64,000 nt of DNA from Phyto melanocephala (taxonomy: Eukaryota; Arthropoda; Insecta; Diptera; Rhinophoridae), in contig OW799233.1 of the NCBI GenBank assembly GCA_941918925.1, positions 132,276,333-132,340,332 of the forward strand. The letters run 5' to 3'. Below are positions 36,001-42,362 of this stretch, piece by piece. Each line of letters opens with the position of its first letter. The stretch's first letter is position 1. The translations under genes and the position numbers were made by a program. The notes under the pieces are model-generated. The model did no database searches, was not told the DNA's origin, and saw only the letters and a list, made by a program, of their open reading frames with translations.

Positions 36001-39000
36001 TTTTGTGGCATCCCTGCTAGCAACTACGGCTGCTAAGCCGTATACACACAAACGATCATAAAAAAACAACAAATAAATGTATAACAATAATGTTTATGTA
36101 TGTGTGCGTTTGTACCATAATGGTTGTGCTGTTTTCATAACCCAAGCAAGTGCATTTTTACTAAATCAAAACGCATGAAAAATTTCTACTTGATGCTCTC
36201 GCTTGAATTGTAAAAACGGTTACTCATTTTACTCGCTTTTTTTTACGGATAATCGATAACACTTAAGTACTTAAGTCCAATTTGTTGTACTGTGTACAAT
36301 ATAGAGTATTTATGCGAAAAATACTTAGATTTCGGTTACTTGTATATACTTATGCCGAACATCAAACGAGTATGTACGGATAGAGTAATTTTTTTAGCTG
36401 TAACCGTACGCACTTATACATGTTTTGCTAATAATACTCAATGTGTATCCGAAGTTGTAATCGTTGTCATTCCCTGGTGCATACATACGTACACGTTAGA
36501 ATAAATGTGGCATCGAATCCCAGCTGAGCCAAAAAAATTTTATTTTATTTAATATATTATTTATATTTTATTATTTTTTTTATATTTTTTTTAAATTTTT
36601 TTAAAAATTTTTTTTAGAAAAATTTTTAAAAAATTTTTTTAAACTTTTTTTAAATTCTTTTAAAATTTTTTTTTGTAGTTTTTTTTATTATTTTTTTCTT
36701 ATTTTTAATATTTTTTTTTTTTGTAATTTTTTTTGTTTGGTATGTTTTTTTACATGTATGTATGTATGTATGTATGTTGTTGTTGTAATTGTGAAAAAAA
36801 ACGAGGTGGTCGTGATTTTTTGCTCATATCTCAGAAAGTTATGGGGCGATTGTGCTGAATTTCAATAGCGATTCATTCCTGGATATTTCCAAGAGATTGA
36901 TACCATATACATATCTGAGGAACATATAGTTGCTTCTAAAAAGTTGATTTCAATCAACTCACGGACAGACGGTCAGGGCTTAATCGACTCCTCTATTCAT
37001 AAGCAGTCAGAAAATATATACTTTATGTATTGTAGAAATTACAAACGGAATGAGAAAACTATATATACCCTTGTGCACCGCAGGTGAAGGGTATAAAAAA
37101 CAAAACATTTTCTTCTTTTTTACATAATTTACAAAGTTAAAATCTTTTATTTTTACTTTTTTTTACGGTTATCATGAACAAAATTCTAAATGTAAATTTA
37201 CGAACTTGTAAATAATTGTTATATTAAACAAAACCCTTTTAAAAAATTTTCGAATTTTAAAGCTATTTTCTTAGCTTTTACTTGTGAATTTGGCTGCTTT
37301 TAAAAAATTTACACTGTTTTGAATAGTTTGGTATATTTTGGCAATTTGGAAAGAAAATTATTTGCAAATTTTTTTCATTGTATTTACATGGAATTCACAA
37401 TACCAAATTTATATTCTTGTGAACAAAAAATTTTATTCAGAAATTTTCAGATTATAAAATTTATGATAACCGTGAACAAGTTTGTGAAATACTGTAAAGA
37501 AAAACCAAACTTCGAAAAAAAAAATATATAAAAATTTTAAAACAACGATAACCTTTTATTTAAAAGCCTTTTTTCTTTTGCGTTTATAATGATCAATATT
37601 CCACATAAAAATTAACAACTTGTAAACAATTGGGATTATGAATAAAAGCCTTGTAAAAATTCAAAATTTCAAAGATAACTTACATACTTGTGAACATAAT
37701 ATAATTATGTATATAAAGCGATTGAAAAGTTTTTTTGATATAAAGTCTGACAATTGGAAATTGTGAGCGAAGAGAGAAAATGGATAAAATTTTGATATTT
37801 GGGAAGGAACAACTGATGATCAGCTGCTTAATTGAAACTACCTAATTAAGTGTGCCCTGCCTGATTAAAAAACAAAAATCAACACTTTTTCGAATAACTC
37901 ATATGTAAAATATTTTGACAATTTGTAAATAAAATTATTCACCATGTATGACATTTCATTCAACTTGAATTCACAATACGAAATTAAAATCCAGGTAAAC
38001 ATAAAATTTTTTTTATTTCACCAGACATAAAAAAATTACTTTATTCATAACAGTGTAGAAAAGGGAAATTTCGGGAAAACAATGTAGTTCTTTTTAGAAC
38101 ATATTTATTTTTATGTTGCAAGAGTAGATAGATTAATTCAGTTTGTTCATGTCTTTTAAAATATTTAATTTTTAAATACATATTTAAACGTTTTAAATTT
38201 GGAATTCGTACATTGATAAGGAAATCCCAAAATAATACTTTCTTGCAATTTTATGGTACATTTTGTATTTTCTACGTTTTTGAAGCTAGAATTTTAAAAC
38301 TAGAAAATATTGATCCAAAGTGGGACTAAAAATCTTTGGTCGACCAAAAAGGTACTTTTTCTAGATTTTTGAAATGGGACTATTTATCAAAGTTGAGTTC
38401 AAAATGTTATGCGCTACCAAAGAGGTAGCTTTTGTATTTTATATGTTGATTAAGATGGAACTTCGAAACTAATGACTATTGATTCAAGGTCAGGCTGAAA
38501 ATGATATTGAGGACACAAAATGCACTTTACTGTAATTTTGATAGTACTTTTTGTATTATCTGCGTGTATAAACACAGATTCTTCAATTAGTGACCATTGA
38601 TCCCAGGTGAGACTCAAAATATTATGAGCGGCCCAAAAGGTAATTTTTCTAATTTTGATGGCATTTTTTGAGTGTTTATAATATAAATAGAATTCTGAAA
38701 TTAGGTACTATTAATCTTAGTTGAGTTTGAAAATTATATAGGATGTCATAATATTACTTTTCTTATAATTATTGTCATTTTTGCATTATCTAAATAATTA
38801 AATCTAAAATTTTGAAACTGAAGAATTAATCTTGGTTGAGATAGAAAATATAACCCCGATATGTCCTAACAGCACTTTTTAATTTTTCTAAATAAAATTT
38901 AATTAGAGAAATAAGTTTTTATAAATTAAACAAAAAATTATTTTGTAATTAAAAAGAACTTGAGTATTTAATAAATATTAAATACTGCGCTAATAAAATA

Positions 39001-42000
39001 GCATTTTTTTTTTTATAATTTATACATATTTGCTATTTTCTACTATATTTCTAAATATATGTATATAGTTACTATGGGTAACATTTGAAAACTTTCAAAT
39101 AGGTTTTTCTAGAATATAAAAATTTTTATTATTATTTTTTACCTTTTTAGGTGAAATACAGTTTTTCTAATATTTTACAAAAAAAAGTTATAGTTTATTC
39201 AAATAAAATTGTACTAAAAATTAAATTAAATAACATAGTGTCTTCGCCATCTTAAGTTTCTCTGCATACAATTGTATCAAAAAATGCCTATTACGAGTAC
39301 TTTATATATGCATGTGTAGTTTATACAAAAAGGTATAATAAACATTTTATCAAATGACTGACAGTGGGTTCGCCAACTAAAGTTTCACTGCAAAGCCAGA
39401 CTTAAGCCGCGCTTAAAGATTACCTCCTCTATGGTACAACAATCAGCTCCTTCTCTAATAAAATTATGTCTGCTTTCTCGCGTTTAAGGATTTTTACCTC
39501 TTTGGTATAACAAACTGCGGCTTAGCTTACTAAAATTAATTTGTATAGGCGGCCTTCGGCCGGGTTCAAGTATTTTCTCTTTGGTATAACAAACTGCGGC
39601 TTAGCTTACTAAAGTTTATTTGTATAGGAAGCCTTCGGCTGGTGTCAAGTATCAACGGCTGCGCCGACTAAAGTTTCTCTGCATAGCCTTCTATCGGCCG
39701 GACTCAAGGATTTTTCTTTCTATGATATAAAAAACAACGGCTTCGTAAACAAAAGCCCTTTGGGTGGGCACAATGATTTTTTTCTCTATGATATAACAAA
39801 CATAAATAAAAAAAAAACTTTTGTATTTTTGTAAACTTATCTTTCATCTTAATGGGTTAAAAAAAAATCTTGAAGACCTCTCAAAAACTTCATTCACAGC
39901 AGCGGAATAAGTTTTATGCAAAGTATTTTTAAAGGTAAAAAAACGCTTTGTTTAAAAAATATATATGTATGCCGGAACAACGGAACAAATATTTCCAAAC
40001 TTTAAATCTGTACCAATCTCGAAACGGAATGAATATATATATGTACACGTTAAAACTTTGCAATAATATTAAAAATAATGCTTATTTAATAAAAAAAATA
40101 TTTAAAAGAATTTACTCTTTACACATTAACAACAAAGGTAGAATATCAATTGCTTGTAGTTAAAAAAATTGTTAGTTATGCAAGAGCATCTAATAATGCA
40201 GCTACAAAACTAATGCACGTAACATTGTATATTTTTTTTTGTTTTTTTAATAATAAAAAAAATACCTGCTTGAAAAAAGGCGTTATTTTTTTAGGATTAA
40301 ACCAATTGCGTACAGTGAAAATTTGCATTAAATTTTTAGTTGTTACCGTTAAACTCGTTGTGGACGTTTTTCGTGAGTTACTTAACAAATGACATGACTT
40401 GCAAAAAAAAAAATTTGATATTAATCACAGCGTGACATCAAGAATTAATAGCTATTTTCGGTCTTTGGGTACTTTGGCTACAAAACATAAGTGGACGTCT
40501 AGGAAAAAAACAGTTAACGAGATTACCAGGCTATAATACGTTTGTTAAAAAAATATCCATTTATGTTGTCAGCAACCATTGCCTCACAATTATCCTTAAA
40601 TATTACCCAAGAGAACCATCCAAAGACAATCTGTAAAAGTTAGCCTAAAATCATACAAAAGTGTTAAAAAGGCCTTTATATCACGAAAAAACAGACTGGC
40701 CAGGCTTGAATTCCAAAGGGGACACATAACTTGATCCACCACACAATAAAATACTGCGCTTTTCTCCGATGATTCAAAATGTTATATAAAATATTTCGTA
40801 AATTGAGATAGTTCGGAGACCGAAAGGCCAACGTATTAATCTACGTTATACAAAAGGTAGAGTAAAATAGGGCGGCGGTAACGTTTTGGTCTGTGGATGT
40901 TTTTCAGGCCACGGCTTTAGTACAATTTATAGAATAAATGGATCGTTTTTTTATATGAACATCCTGCAAAATGTAATGTCGATTAAATGAAGATGCCAAT
41001 AAGAAAACGACCCTCAACAAATATCTAAATGTGTGTTAGAGTAGTTCGTTAAGAACAAGATTAACGTTTTGAAATGGCCATCGCAAACGCCAGATCTAAA
41101 TGCCATAGAAAATCTATGGCAAAATCTAGATTCGCGATATCTGCAAAAATTTAGATGAGCTTTACAAGAACGTGTCAATTGACTAGAATGGTACCTATTT
41201 CTTCTGAGGTACCTATTAGCTAACTTAACAGACTCCATGCAACGAAGATGCGCAAAAGTTTTAAAAAATAATGCATGCGTCATAAATAACTTAGTTTTTT
41301 AAACCTTCATTAATATTTAATAAACCATGTGTTTTAGTTTTGTCGCCTCCAAATAAAGCTTTTCACGCTTTTTATTACATCTTATTTATTTATTTATTTC
41401 AATTCCGTAATATAAAGCCACAAAGGCCAATTATAATATATTACATATATTACATTTTGATTAATTTAAGTAAAAAATTCATCTTGTTTGTGTTTTATTT
41501 TTAAATTTTTTATAACAATATTGTCAAATAAATAAATGTAAATGTTATAATATGACAGTTTAAATTTACGTATTAATGATTTATTTTATTAAGGATTTGG
41601 CGCGTTTAGTTTTGTGCGATACTGTATATAAGACATTAGATTATTATAACTGGAAAACCAAGTGTTTTCAAAACTTTTACCATTTACATATTCTTATTTT
41701 TTAATTTTCTATCACTCTATGCAACTTTTTTTTCATTTTAGAGATGCGTTGGTAAACTGACTTATTTACGCTTATTAATACATGCATATTTATTAATAAG
41801 GCCGATAACTATGACCAAACTATAAATTCAATTAAGCACTGCTTAGACCATTATGCTTCAAACAACATCACCATTACATTACACAAATTGGAGAGGAGCA
41901 TTAATAAAATACAATATAGGTAATCAAAAACATTCGCAAACCCACAAATATTGTTGTTTGTCTGGGTCTATCTTTTGTCTGATTTACATTACATTCTTCC

Positions 42001-42362
42001 GTATTTCTACATTCCATACAAGACAAAAAACTTTAAACATACACACGTACTAAAGTTAAGCAAAGTGCAGCTAGCAACATTGAGATGCTGCTGCGATTGC
42101 AATTGCTACTTTACCAATAAACTTTTTTAATTTTTTAAAGTTCAGTTCAACATCAATAACCAAAGCATAAAACAGCGACGATATCGGAACAGTAGTTTCA
42201 CAAAAAAAAAAGATGTATTAAGAGGTGTGCGAGAAATAAAGAGCAATAATTAAAATAAAAAGCAAACTGACGAAAACGAAACACAACCAAAAAGATGCAA
42301 GGGAAAATAGAAAAAAAAAATTTCGTCGTCTCACCTCCGACACGATACATATTTGTAGCCAT
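1209..42362 (-). CDS. MTA1-like: MTA1-like, NuRD complex subunit (3' end outside window)
   Basis: Metastasis-associated (MTA) family protein, a nuclear scaffold of the NuRD histone deacetylase/remodelling complex. Twelve coding exons keep frame through GT-AG introns: 42335-42362, 23711-23872, 4194-4301, 3657-3907, 3195-3515, 2940-3128, 2586-2870, 2334-2512, 2008-2258, 1612-1950, 1401-1528 and 1209-1324, about 785 residues so far. Order of domains: BAH (about residues 5-180), ELM2 (about 190-290, contains [19 protein letters not shown]), SANT (about 322-375, starts [20 protein letters not shown]), GATA-type zinc finger (CESC at the end of exon 7, LCQTC in exon 8), then a C-X4-C/His-rich finger and a basic, proline-rich tail. 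ELM2 and SANT bind and activate HDAC1 in this family. The start ATG gives [10 protein letters not shown], as in other MTA proteins. Exon 12 ends at a strong donor (GTAAGT), so the C-terminus is probably to the left of base 1. The two 5' introns are about 18.5 and 19.4 kb. Confidence 0.92.
4506..5577 (-). mobile_element. Tc1-like transposon, degenerate
   Basis: The left terminus follows a TA dinucleotide and reads CAGTATTAGACAAAACTAAA. On the minus strand the decayed transposase shows [11 protein letters not shown], then [18 protein letters not shown] (the DLNPIENLW block holding the third catalytic acidic residue of Tc1 transposases) and [12 protein letters not shown]. The start region (TTACTTAACAAATGGCAC on the complement) is near 5520. 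Several stops and frame changes make it non-functional. The right terminus is missing; a hairpin-head repeat begins at about 5578. A second copy lies at 40197-41624. Confidence 0.82.
5578..6250 (+). repeat. Hairpin-head repeat, full-length copy
   Basis: Starts AACAAGAGTGCTATATTCGG with the hairpin ATTCGGCCGTGCCGAAT and TATACCCTTCAC, and ends with GTGAAGGGTATA. The 3' third has the family landmarks TTGATTTCAACATACACACG, GGACAGA and TATATACTTTAT. A (TA)n microsatellite lies inside. Confidence 0.75.
5969..6020. repeat. (TA)n microsatellite
   Basis: About 26 uninterrupted TA units inside the repeat at 5578-6250. Apparent Ile/Tyr reading frames across it are translation of the microsatellite. Confidence 0.95.
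6300..8522 (+). mobile_element. 5'-truncated non-LTR retrotransposon (LINE, CR1/Jockey-like)
   Basis: Contains the reverse transcriptase pseudogene (6306-8202), a 3' UTR and the ending TTGGCCTAATGAGGCTTTAT followed by an (AAAT)n tail at about 8498-8522. The first endonuclease-coding part is missing, so the copy is 5'-truncated at about 6255-6300, right after a hairpin-head repeat. No convincing target duplication was found. Confidence 0.85.
6306..8202 (+). pseudogene. Reverse transcriptase of LINE, frameshifted
   Basis: Two overlapping frames make up one RT. Frame A (to 7166) has the thumb-side N-terminal region, then [33 protein letters not shown] and [14 protein letters not shown], the block with the first catalytic aspartate. 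It stops at TAG; the protein continues in another frame from about 7150 with [20 protein letters not shown] and FADDVFLLF (catalytic FADD box), the palm/thumb region ending NSFRL-type in 8202. A single small indel near 7150-7165 explains the break. The rest is open, so the copy is fairly young. There is no endonuclease domain in the window. Confidence 0.88.
8630..8700 (-). repeat. Tc1-type terminal inverted repeat fragment
   Basis: TTTAGTTTTGTCCGATACTG is the complement of a Tc1-like end (CAGTATCGGACAAAACTAAA) related to those at 4506 and 41624. No transposase sequence is attached. The DNA around it (8523-8880) shows no gene. Confidence 0.5.
8898..9715 (+). mobile_element. LINE 3'-end fragment, relative of the 6300-8522 element
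   Basis: The RT C-terminal region is open from [20 protein letters not shown] (8898) to the stop near 9314: [25 protein letters not shown] and [15 protein letters not shown] align with the same region of the 6300-8522 copy at clear protein-level divergence. The 3' UTR ends ATTGGCCTAAGGAAAGGC, TTTATATTAC, then (AAAT)n at about 9694-9715. It is a different subfamily that shares the 3' end. Confidence 0.8.
9815..11285 (-). mobile_element. Helitron-derived element, truncated
   Basis: Begins near CTAGCTGACCCGGCGAACTT (9817-9836), a repeat end common in insect genomes, contains ATCGGTCCAGCCATTCACGC (10358-10377) and ends near TTTTTATATATATAG at 11265-11280. It encloses the antisense start of a Helitron replicase/helicase gene (10473-10751). 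The rest of the helicase is absent. Both outer limits are approximate. Confidence 0.55.
10473..10751 (-). pseudogene. Helitron helicase-like protein, N-terminal fragment
   Basis: A 92-residue minus-strand frame starting [20 protein letters not shown], with an Arg/Asn/Ala-rich low-complexity stretch and then [20 protein letters not shown]. Many insect Helitron helicase proteins begin with a similar Arg-rich repeat and a CxHCxAxKF zinc-binding motif. No further helicase or Rep motif follows, so it is a remnant. Confidence 0.6.
11300..11670. repeat. Tandem repeat, about 125-bp unit
   Basis: Roughly three units, each with GTTTGAATGCTGTAGCTGTTAC-type sequence (positions about 11390, 11530 and degraded) and a pyrimidine-rich CTCTCCCCCTGATCCTA segment. 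It follows the Helitron-derived block and probably belongs to the same class of repeat. Confidence 0.5.
12040..12580. repeat. Helitron-type non-coding repeat
   Basis: Contains repeated ACCGATTTTACCCGTTTTT- and TTCCAAAAAGTACC-like segments, CGCTCGACGGATTTTGTGCA, and ends GATTTTTATATATATAGAAG like the end at 11265-11285. No coding frame. It is interpreted as a non-autonomous relative of the 9815-11285 block. Confidence 0.4.
12830..13330. repeat. Tandem array with CCATCTTGGATTTTA core, about 110-120 bp unit
   Basis: At least four degenerate units carry GCCATTTTATTT, then GCCATCTTGGATTTTA, TTTACTGTATTCTACT and CCCTTTCATTTGA. The same units occur at 30290-30500 and 52300-52400 (same strand) and inverted at 28740-28900 and 32750-33030, each time inside a hairpin-head repeat. 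Confidence 0.65.
14040..14042. repeat. TTA target-site duplication, left
   Basis: TTA directly left of the transposon end CACAGTACAACA; the matching TTA is at 17462-17464. Confidence 0.7.
14043..14558 (+). repeat. Left long terminal inverted repeat
   Basis: 516 bp, starting CACAGTACAACA and ending ATGAATTTCAAAAAT. It carries a direct repeat of GATTTGAAGTTAGTA at about 14148-14180 and matches the complement of 16935-17461 with only scattered substitutions and a short indel near the tip. Confidence 0.92.
15033..16777 (+). pseudogene. Transposase-like gene with multi-cysteine N-terminus, internally deleted and frameshifted
   Basis: Starts ATG at 15033 and ends TGA at 16775-16777. The N-terminal part (to 15716) has paired cysteines: CYVC (residues 14-17), VCNSC (about 63-67) and CYAC (about 98-101), with [19 protein letters not shown] between, as in a large family of uncharacterised multicopy arthropod proteins. 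The frame then shifts to [20 protein letters not shown] (15701-15815) and again to [18 protein letters not shown] and [11 protein letters not shown] (15815-16087). An intron (16088-16193) leads to GPDIRKLIK and [16 protein letters not shown], then an acidic tail. From memory of the family, a block of about 100 residues containing an earlier acidic residue is missing at about 15700. D in CDLKVV and E in EQGER are candidate catalytic residues. Function is inferred from the flanking inverted repeats. Confidence 0.72.
16935..17461 (-). repeat. Right long terminal inverted repeat
   Basis: 527 bp, inverted partner of 14043-14558. The only notable difference is about ten extra bases close to the outer tip (17435-17450 region) besides a few substitutions. 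TTA follows at 17462-17464. Confidence 0.92.
17465..18990. other. Intron 2 DNA without recognisable gene
   Basis: AT-rich. A (GGA)n stretch lies at 18300-18322 and a short direct repeat (ACATTAGTTATTTCAC) at about 18755-18790. No conserved frame or transposon end was recognised. Confidence 0.5.
19195..19445 (-). mobile_element. Mariner-family remnant, N-terminal region
   Basis: On the minus strand a decayed frame gives a helix-turn-helix linker: [13 protein letters not shown] corresponds to the ENPxTSIRRRxQQLxIS pattern of insect mariner transposases. The reading frame is short and broken. Confidence 0.5.
19455..19612 (+). repeat. Hairpin-head repeat, tail part
   Basis: Carries TTGATTTCAACATACACACG, GACAGACGGGCTTAG, TATATTTTACAAAATGATAA and TATATACCCTTTTACAC, the 3' landmarks of the family; the head is absent. 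Confidence 0.6.
19811..19950 (+). repeat. Unclassified dispersed repeat, shared with 44040-44165
   Basis: About 130 bp that aligns with 44040-44165 on the same strand; the best block is TTTTCATAxACACAAATGTG followed by TTTxATTxTxGAC. No coding frame is shared. Confidence 0.45.
20300..21060 (-). mobile_element. Mariner-family remnant
   Basis: Minus-strand landmarks match the copy at 61140-62225: [15 protein letters not shown] (helix-turn-helix linker, about 20690-20760), GCCGTCCAG on the plus strand (catalytic region), and at the far end ATGAGTTTAATTGGCACTC (21004-21022), a short motif repeated three times at 62110-62200. Many stops. Confidence 0.55.
21065..21330 (+). mobile_element. maT/mariner-type transposase C-terminal remnant
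   Basis: A plus-strand frame gives [20 protein letters not shown] followed by VKRYSRT. It resembles the FVPKxxNPPNxPELRPIERYW box around the third catalytic residue of mariner (maT-like) transposases, but the expected E-R-Y-W is K-R-Y-S. The remainder of the element is not visible. Confidence 0.45.
22708..23378 (-). repeat. Hairpin-head repeat, full-length copy (reference)
   Basis: Complete 671-bp copy read on the minus strand. Order: AACAAGTAACAGTGCTATAT, hairpin ATTCGCCCGTGCCGAAT, TATACCCTTCAC, an A/T-rich low-complexity body, GGCTCAGCTGGGATTCGATG, ACGAGGTGGTCGTGGTTTTT, GGCGATTGTGTTGAATTC, TTGATTTCAACCAACACACG, GACAGACGGTCAGG, ACTTTATGGGGTCGG, and the end GGTGAAGGGTATAAA. No coding potential; the copy has 12-bp inverted sequences (TATACCCTTCAC/GTGAAGGGTATA) near its ends. 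Confidence 0.8.
23711..23872 (-). CDS. MTA1-like: MTA1-like coding exon 2 (BAH domain start)
   Basis: Isolated 162-nt exon between two huge introns. It begins after a TTTCAG acceptor with [20 protein letters not shown], continues [20 protein letters not shown] and ends before a GTAAGTG donor. It enters and leaves in phase 1, matching exon 1 (ends VG|G) and exon 3 (starts with the last two bases of a Leu codon). The sequence is unmistakably MTA BAH domain. Confidence 0.92.
23873..25146. other. Start of intron 1, no gene recognised
   Basis: AT-rich. Two inverted ATCGATATCGAA-type segments bracket 24910-25050 (GGGGCCGAATTACGGCATTC and its inverted counterpart GAATGGCGTAATTTGGCCCC), suggesting a small inverted-repeat element of about 140 bp. 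No conserved frame. Confidence 0.45.
25147..25748. mobile_element. MITE-like element with CCCAACATACCAAAT ends
   Basis: Inverted 15-bp ends CCCAACATACCAAAT (25147-25161) and ATTTGGTATGTTGGG (25734-25748), with a second inverted block (CTTGTGAATAATATTAT) just inside. It is 602 bp and non-coding. A clear target duplication was not seen. It contains a perfect 15-bp hairpin at 25282-25323. Confidence 0.65.
25282..25323. repeat. Perfect 15-bp stem hairpin
   Basis: GAAATTTGTCAACAA (25282-25296), a 12-nt loop, then TTGTTGACAAATTTC (25309-25323), inside the MITE-like element. Confidence 0.85.
26256..27433 (-). mobile_element. hAT transposon, internally deleted (hobo/Hermes-like)
   Basis: Inverted ends CAGAGAATGACAT on both sides; flanking 8-bp duplications GTTTACAT (26248-26255) and GTTTGCAT (27434-27441) agree at seven positions and fit the hAT pattern nTnnnnAn. 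The 1178-bp element contains the N-terminal part of a hAT transposase in antisense. The catalytic middle and C-terminus are absent, so it cannot mobilise itself. Confidence 0.85.
26789..27160 (-). pseudogene. hAT transposase N-terminal fragment (BED finger)
   Basis: On the minus strand: [20 protein letters not shown], then [16 protein letters not shown] (BED zinc finger; one expected histidine reads Cys/Tyr) and, after a frame change, [20 protein letters not shown], the DCRPFS-type block that follows the BED finger in Hermes and hobo transposases. It stops there. Confidence 0.7.
27442..28095. other. Intron 1 DNA, no feature recognised
   Basis: AT-rich, no conserved frame and no inverted ends recognised. 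Confidence 0.4.
28740..29572 (-). repeat. Hairpin-head repeat fragment with tandem body, antisense
   Basis: The head is at 29519-29572 (GATTCGGCGCAGTCGAATAT, then GCTCTTAGTTG). The inverted tandem core (AAGATGGCCGCC, AAGATGGCGT) lies at 28740-28900. It is interrupted by the MITE at 28949-29325. Confidence 0.6.
28949..29325. mobile_element. MITE with about 37-bp inverted ends
   Basis: Left end GTGACAGCGCATAGACAAAG and right end (complement) GTGACAGCGCATAAAGAAAG both continue GGACCTAAGGGTAAAAA, about 37 bp with two mismatches. TTAT flanks both sides (28945-28948 and 29326-29329), a probable 4-bp duplication. A third, internal copy of the end motif (TTACGTCCCTTTCTATTTGC) lies at about 29142-29161. 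377 bp, non-coding. Confidence 0.8.
30110..31025 (+). repeat. Hairpin-head repeat copy with tandem body
   Basis: Head GCAAGTAAGAATCTTATATT with hairpin TTCAGCCGTGCCGAA and ATACCCTTCACC; tandem GCCATCTCGGATTTTA units at 30290-30500; tail GGCGATCGTGCTGGATTTC, TTTGTGGGGTCGGAAAT and GGTGAAGGGTATAAA. About 915 bp. Confidence 0.7.
31160..31880 (+). mobile_element. maT/mariner-type transposon, degenerate
   Basis: Plus-strand fragments in several frames: [18 protein letters not shown] (helix-turn-helix region), then [20 protein letters not shown] followed by SHYS. The latter corresponds to the LKPFIxxHxxxxLFWPDLASAHYS block with the second catalytic aspartate of maT-type mariner transposases. Many stops. 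Confidence 0.6.
31881..32710. other. Intron 1 DNA with a fragment of the 44324-44568 repeat
   Basis: 32360-32450 aligns with 44330-44405: GGAGCTAAAAGxGCxAATGT, then TTGCTCTTTTGAGTTAAT and GATTTGTTTTCTTGCT. Otherwise no feature was recognised. Confidence 0.5.
32740..33320 (+). repeat. Composite of hairpin-head repeat pieces
   Basis: 32740-33035 is the tandem core in antisense (CAAATGAAAGG, CAAGATGGCGT, CCAAGATGTCGT). 33046-33320 is a head in sense orientation (CAAATAAGAGTGGTATATTC, hairpin, TATACCCTTCAC) that runs into an A-rich body and stops before the next head at 33322. Confidence 0.55.
33440..36476. mobile_element. Large non-autonomous hAT-like element
   Basis: Ends CAGAGTCTG (left) and CAGGGAATG (right, complement), flanked by perfect 8-bp duplications GTGCATAC at 33432-33439 and 36477-36484, which fit the hAT consensus nTnnnnAn. 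The 3037-bp interior is AT-rich with no transposase frame. Subterminal regions on both sides are rich in ACTTATAAGT- and ACTTAAGT-type palindromes. A short piece of a repeat head lies at 33738-33765. Confidence 0.8.
33645..33722. repeat. Subterminal palindromic repeats
   Basis: Four copies of ATACTTATAAGTA (one partial) at about 18-19 bp spacing separated by TTGGCAAA/TCGGCAAA. Possible transposase-binding sites near the left end of the hAT-like element. Confidence 0.75.
37099..38285. other. Intron 1 DNA, no gene recognised
   Basis: AT-rich with loosely repeated segments such as AACTTGTAAACAATTG and GTGAACA; no conserved coding frame. Confidence 0.4.
38290..38860. repeat. Decayed tandem array, about 115-bp unit
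   Basis: A recurring segment like ATTGATCCCAGGTGAGACTC occurs at about 38313, 38394, 38480, 38597, 38710 and 38824, each followed 20-30 bp later by AAAAGGTACTTTTTCTA-like sequence. The last three intervals are 113-117 bp, the first two about 81-86. Confidence 0.6.
39240..39800. repeat. Tandem array with GCCTTCGGCC core
   Basis: Units of about 75-85 bp carry CTTTGGTATAACAAACTGCG, GCTTAGCTTACTAAA and GTATAGGxxGCCTTCGGC; the two best units start at about 39498 and 39578, with degraded units on both sides. It is the most GC-rich non-coding patch in the region. Confidence 0.7.
40197..41624 (+). mobile_element. Tc1-like transposon, degenerate, with nested LINE tail
   Basis: Decayed plus-strand transposase: translation starts near ATG 40391 (TTACTTAACAAATGACATG), then [30 protein letters not shown] and [13 protein letters not shown], with many stops. 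The same family as 4506-5577. The right end GTTTAGTTTTGTGCGATACTG is followed by TA at 41625. A LINE 3' tail (41383-41580) sits inside the right flank. The left end is only tentatively placed at CAGCTACAAAACTAATGC (40198). Confidence 0.75.
41383..41580 (-). mobile_element. LINE 3'-end fragment, antisense
   Basis: (TTTA)n at about 41383-41398, then on the complement AATTGGCCTTTGTGGCTTTA and TATTACGGAATTGAAATAAA, the same 3' end as at 8455-8522 and 9640-9715. Confidence 0.65.
41627..42334. other. Proximal part of MTA1-like intron 1
   Basis: AT-rich with no conserved coding frame. Next to the first coding exon, so it may contain regulatory DNA, but no motif stands out. Confidence 0.35.
42335..42362 (-). 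CDS. MTA1-like: MTA1-like coding exon 1 (start codon)
   Basis: A 28-nt coding exon encoding MATNMYRVG plus one base, followed by the donor GTGAGA. The joined codon with exon 2 is Asp, giving MYRVGDYVY, the conserved N-terminus of MTA proteins. An upstream GTG in the same frame is not a likely start; the ATG lies in the context GAAAATGG. Confidence 0.88.

Larger units (their letters stand above)
33322..37098 (+). repeat. Hairpin-head repeat split by a hAT insertion
   Basis: Head at 33322-33439 (AACAAGTAACAGTGCTATAT, hairpin, TATACCCTTCAC); body and tail at 36485-37098 (CGAGGTGGTCGTGATTTTTT, GGCGATTGTGCTGAATTTC, GACAGACGGTCAGGGC, GGTGAAGGGTATAAA). Without the hAT element and one duplication it is about 730 bp, close to the intact copies. 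Its middle segment (about 36485-36745) is inverted relative to other copies. Confidence 0.7.

Noticed and set aside
39240..39800. Regular repeats reminiscent of a CRISPR array
   Set aside because: Units are tandem and degenerate without unique equal-length spacers, and the genome is that of an animal.
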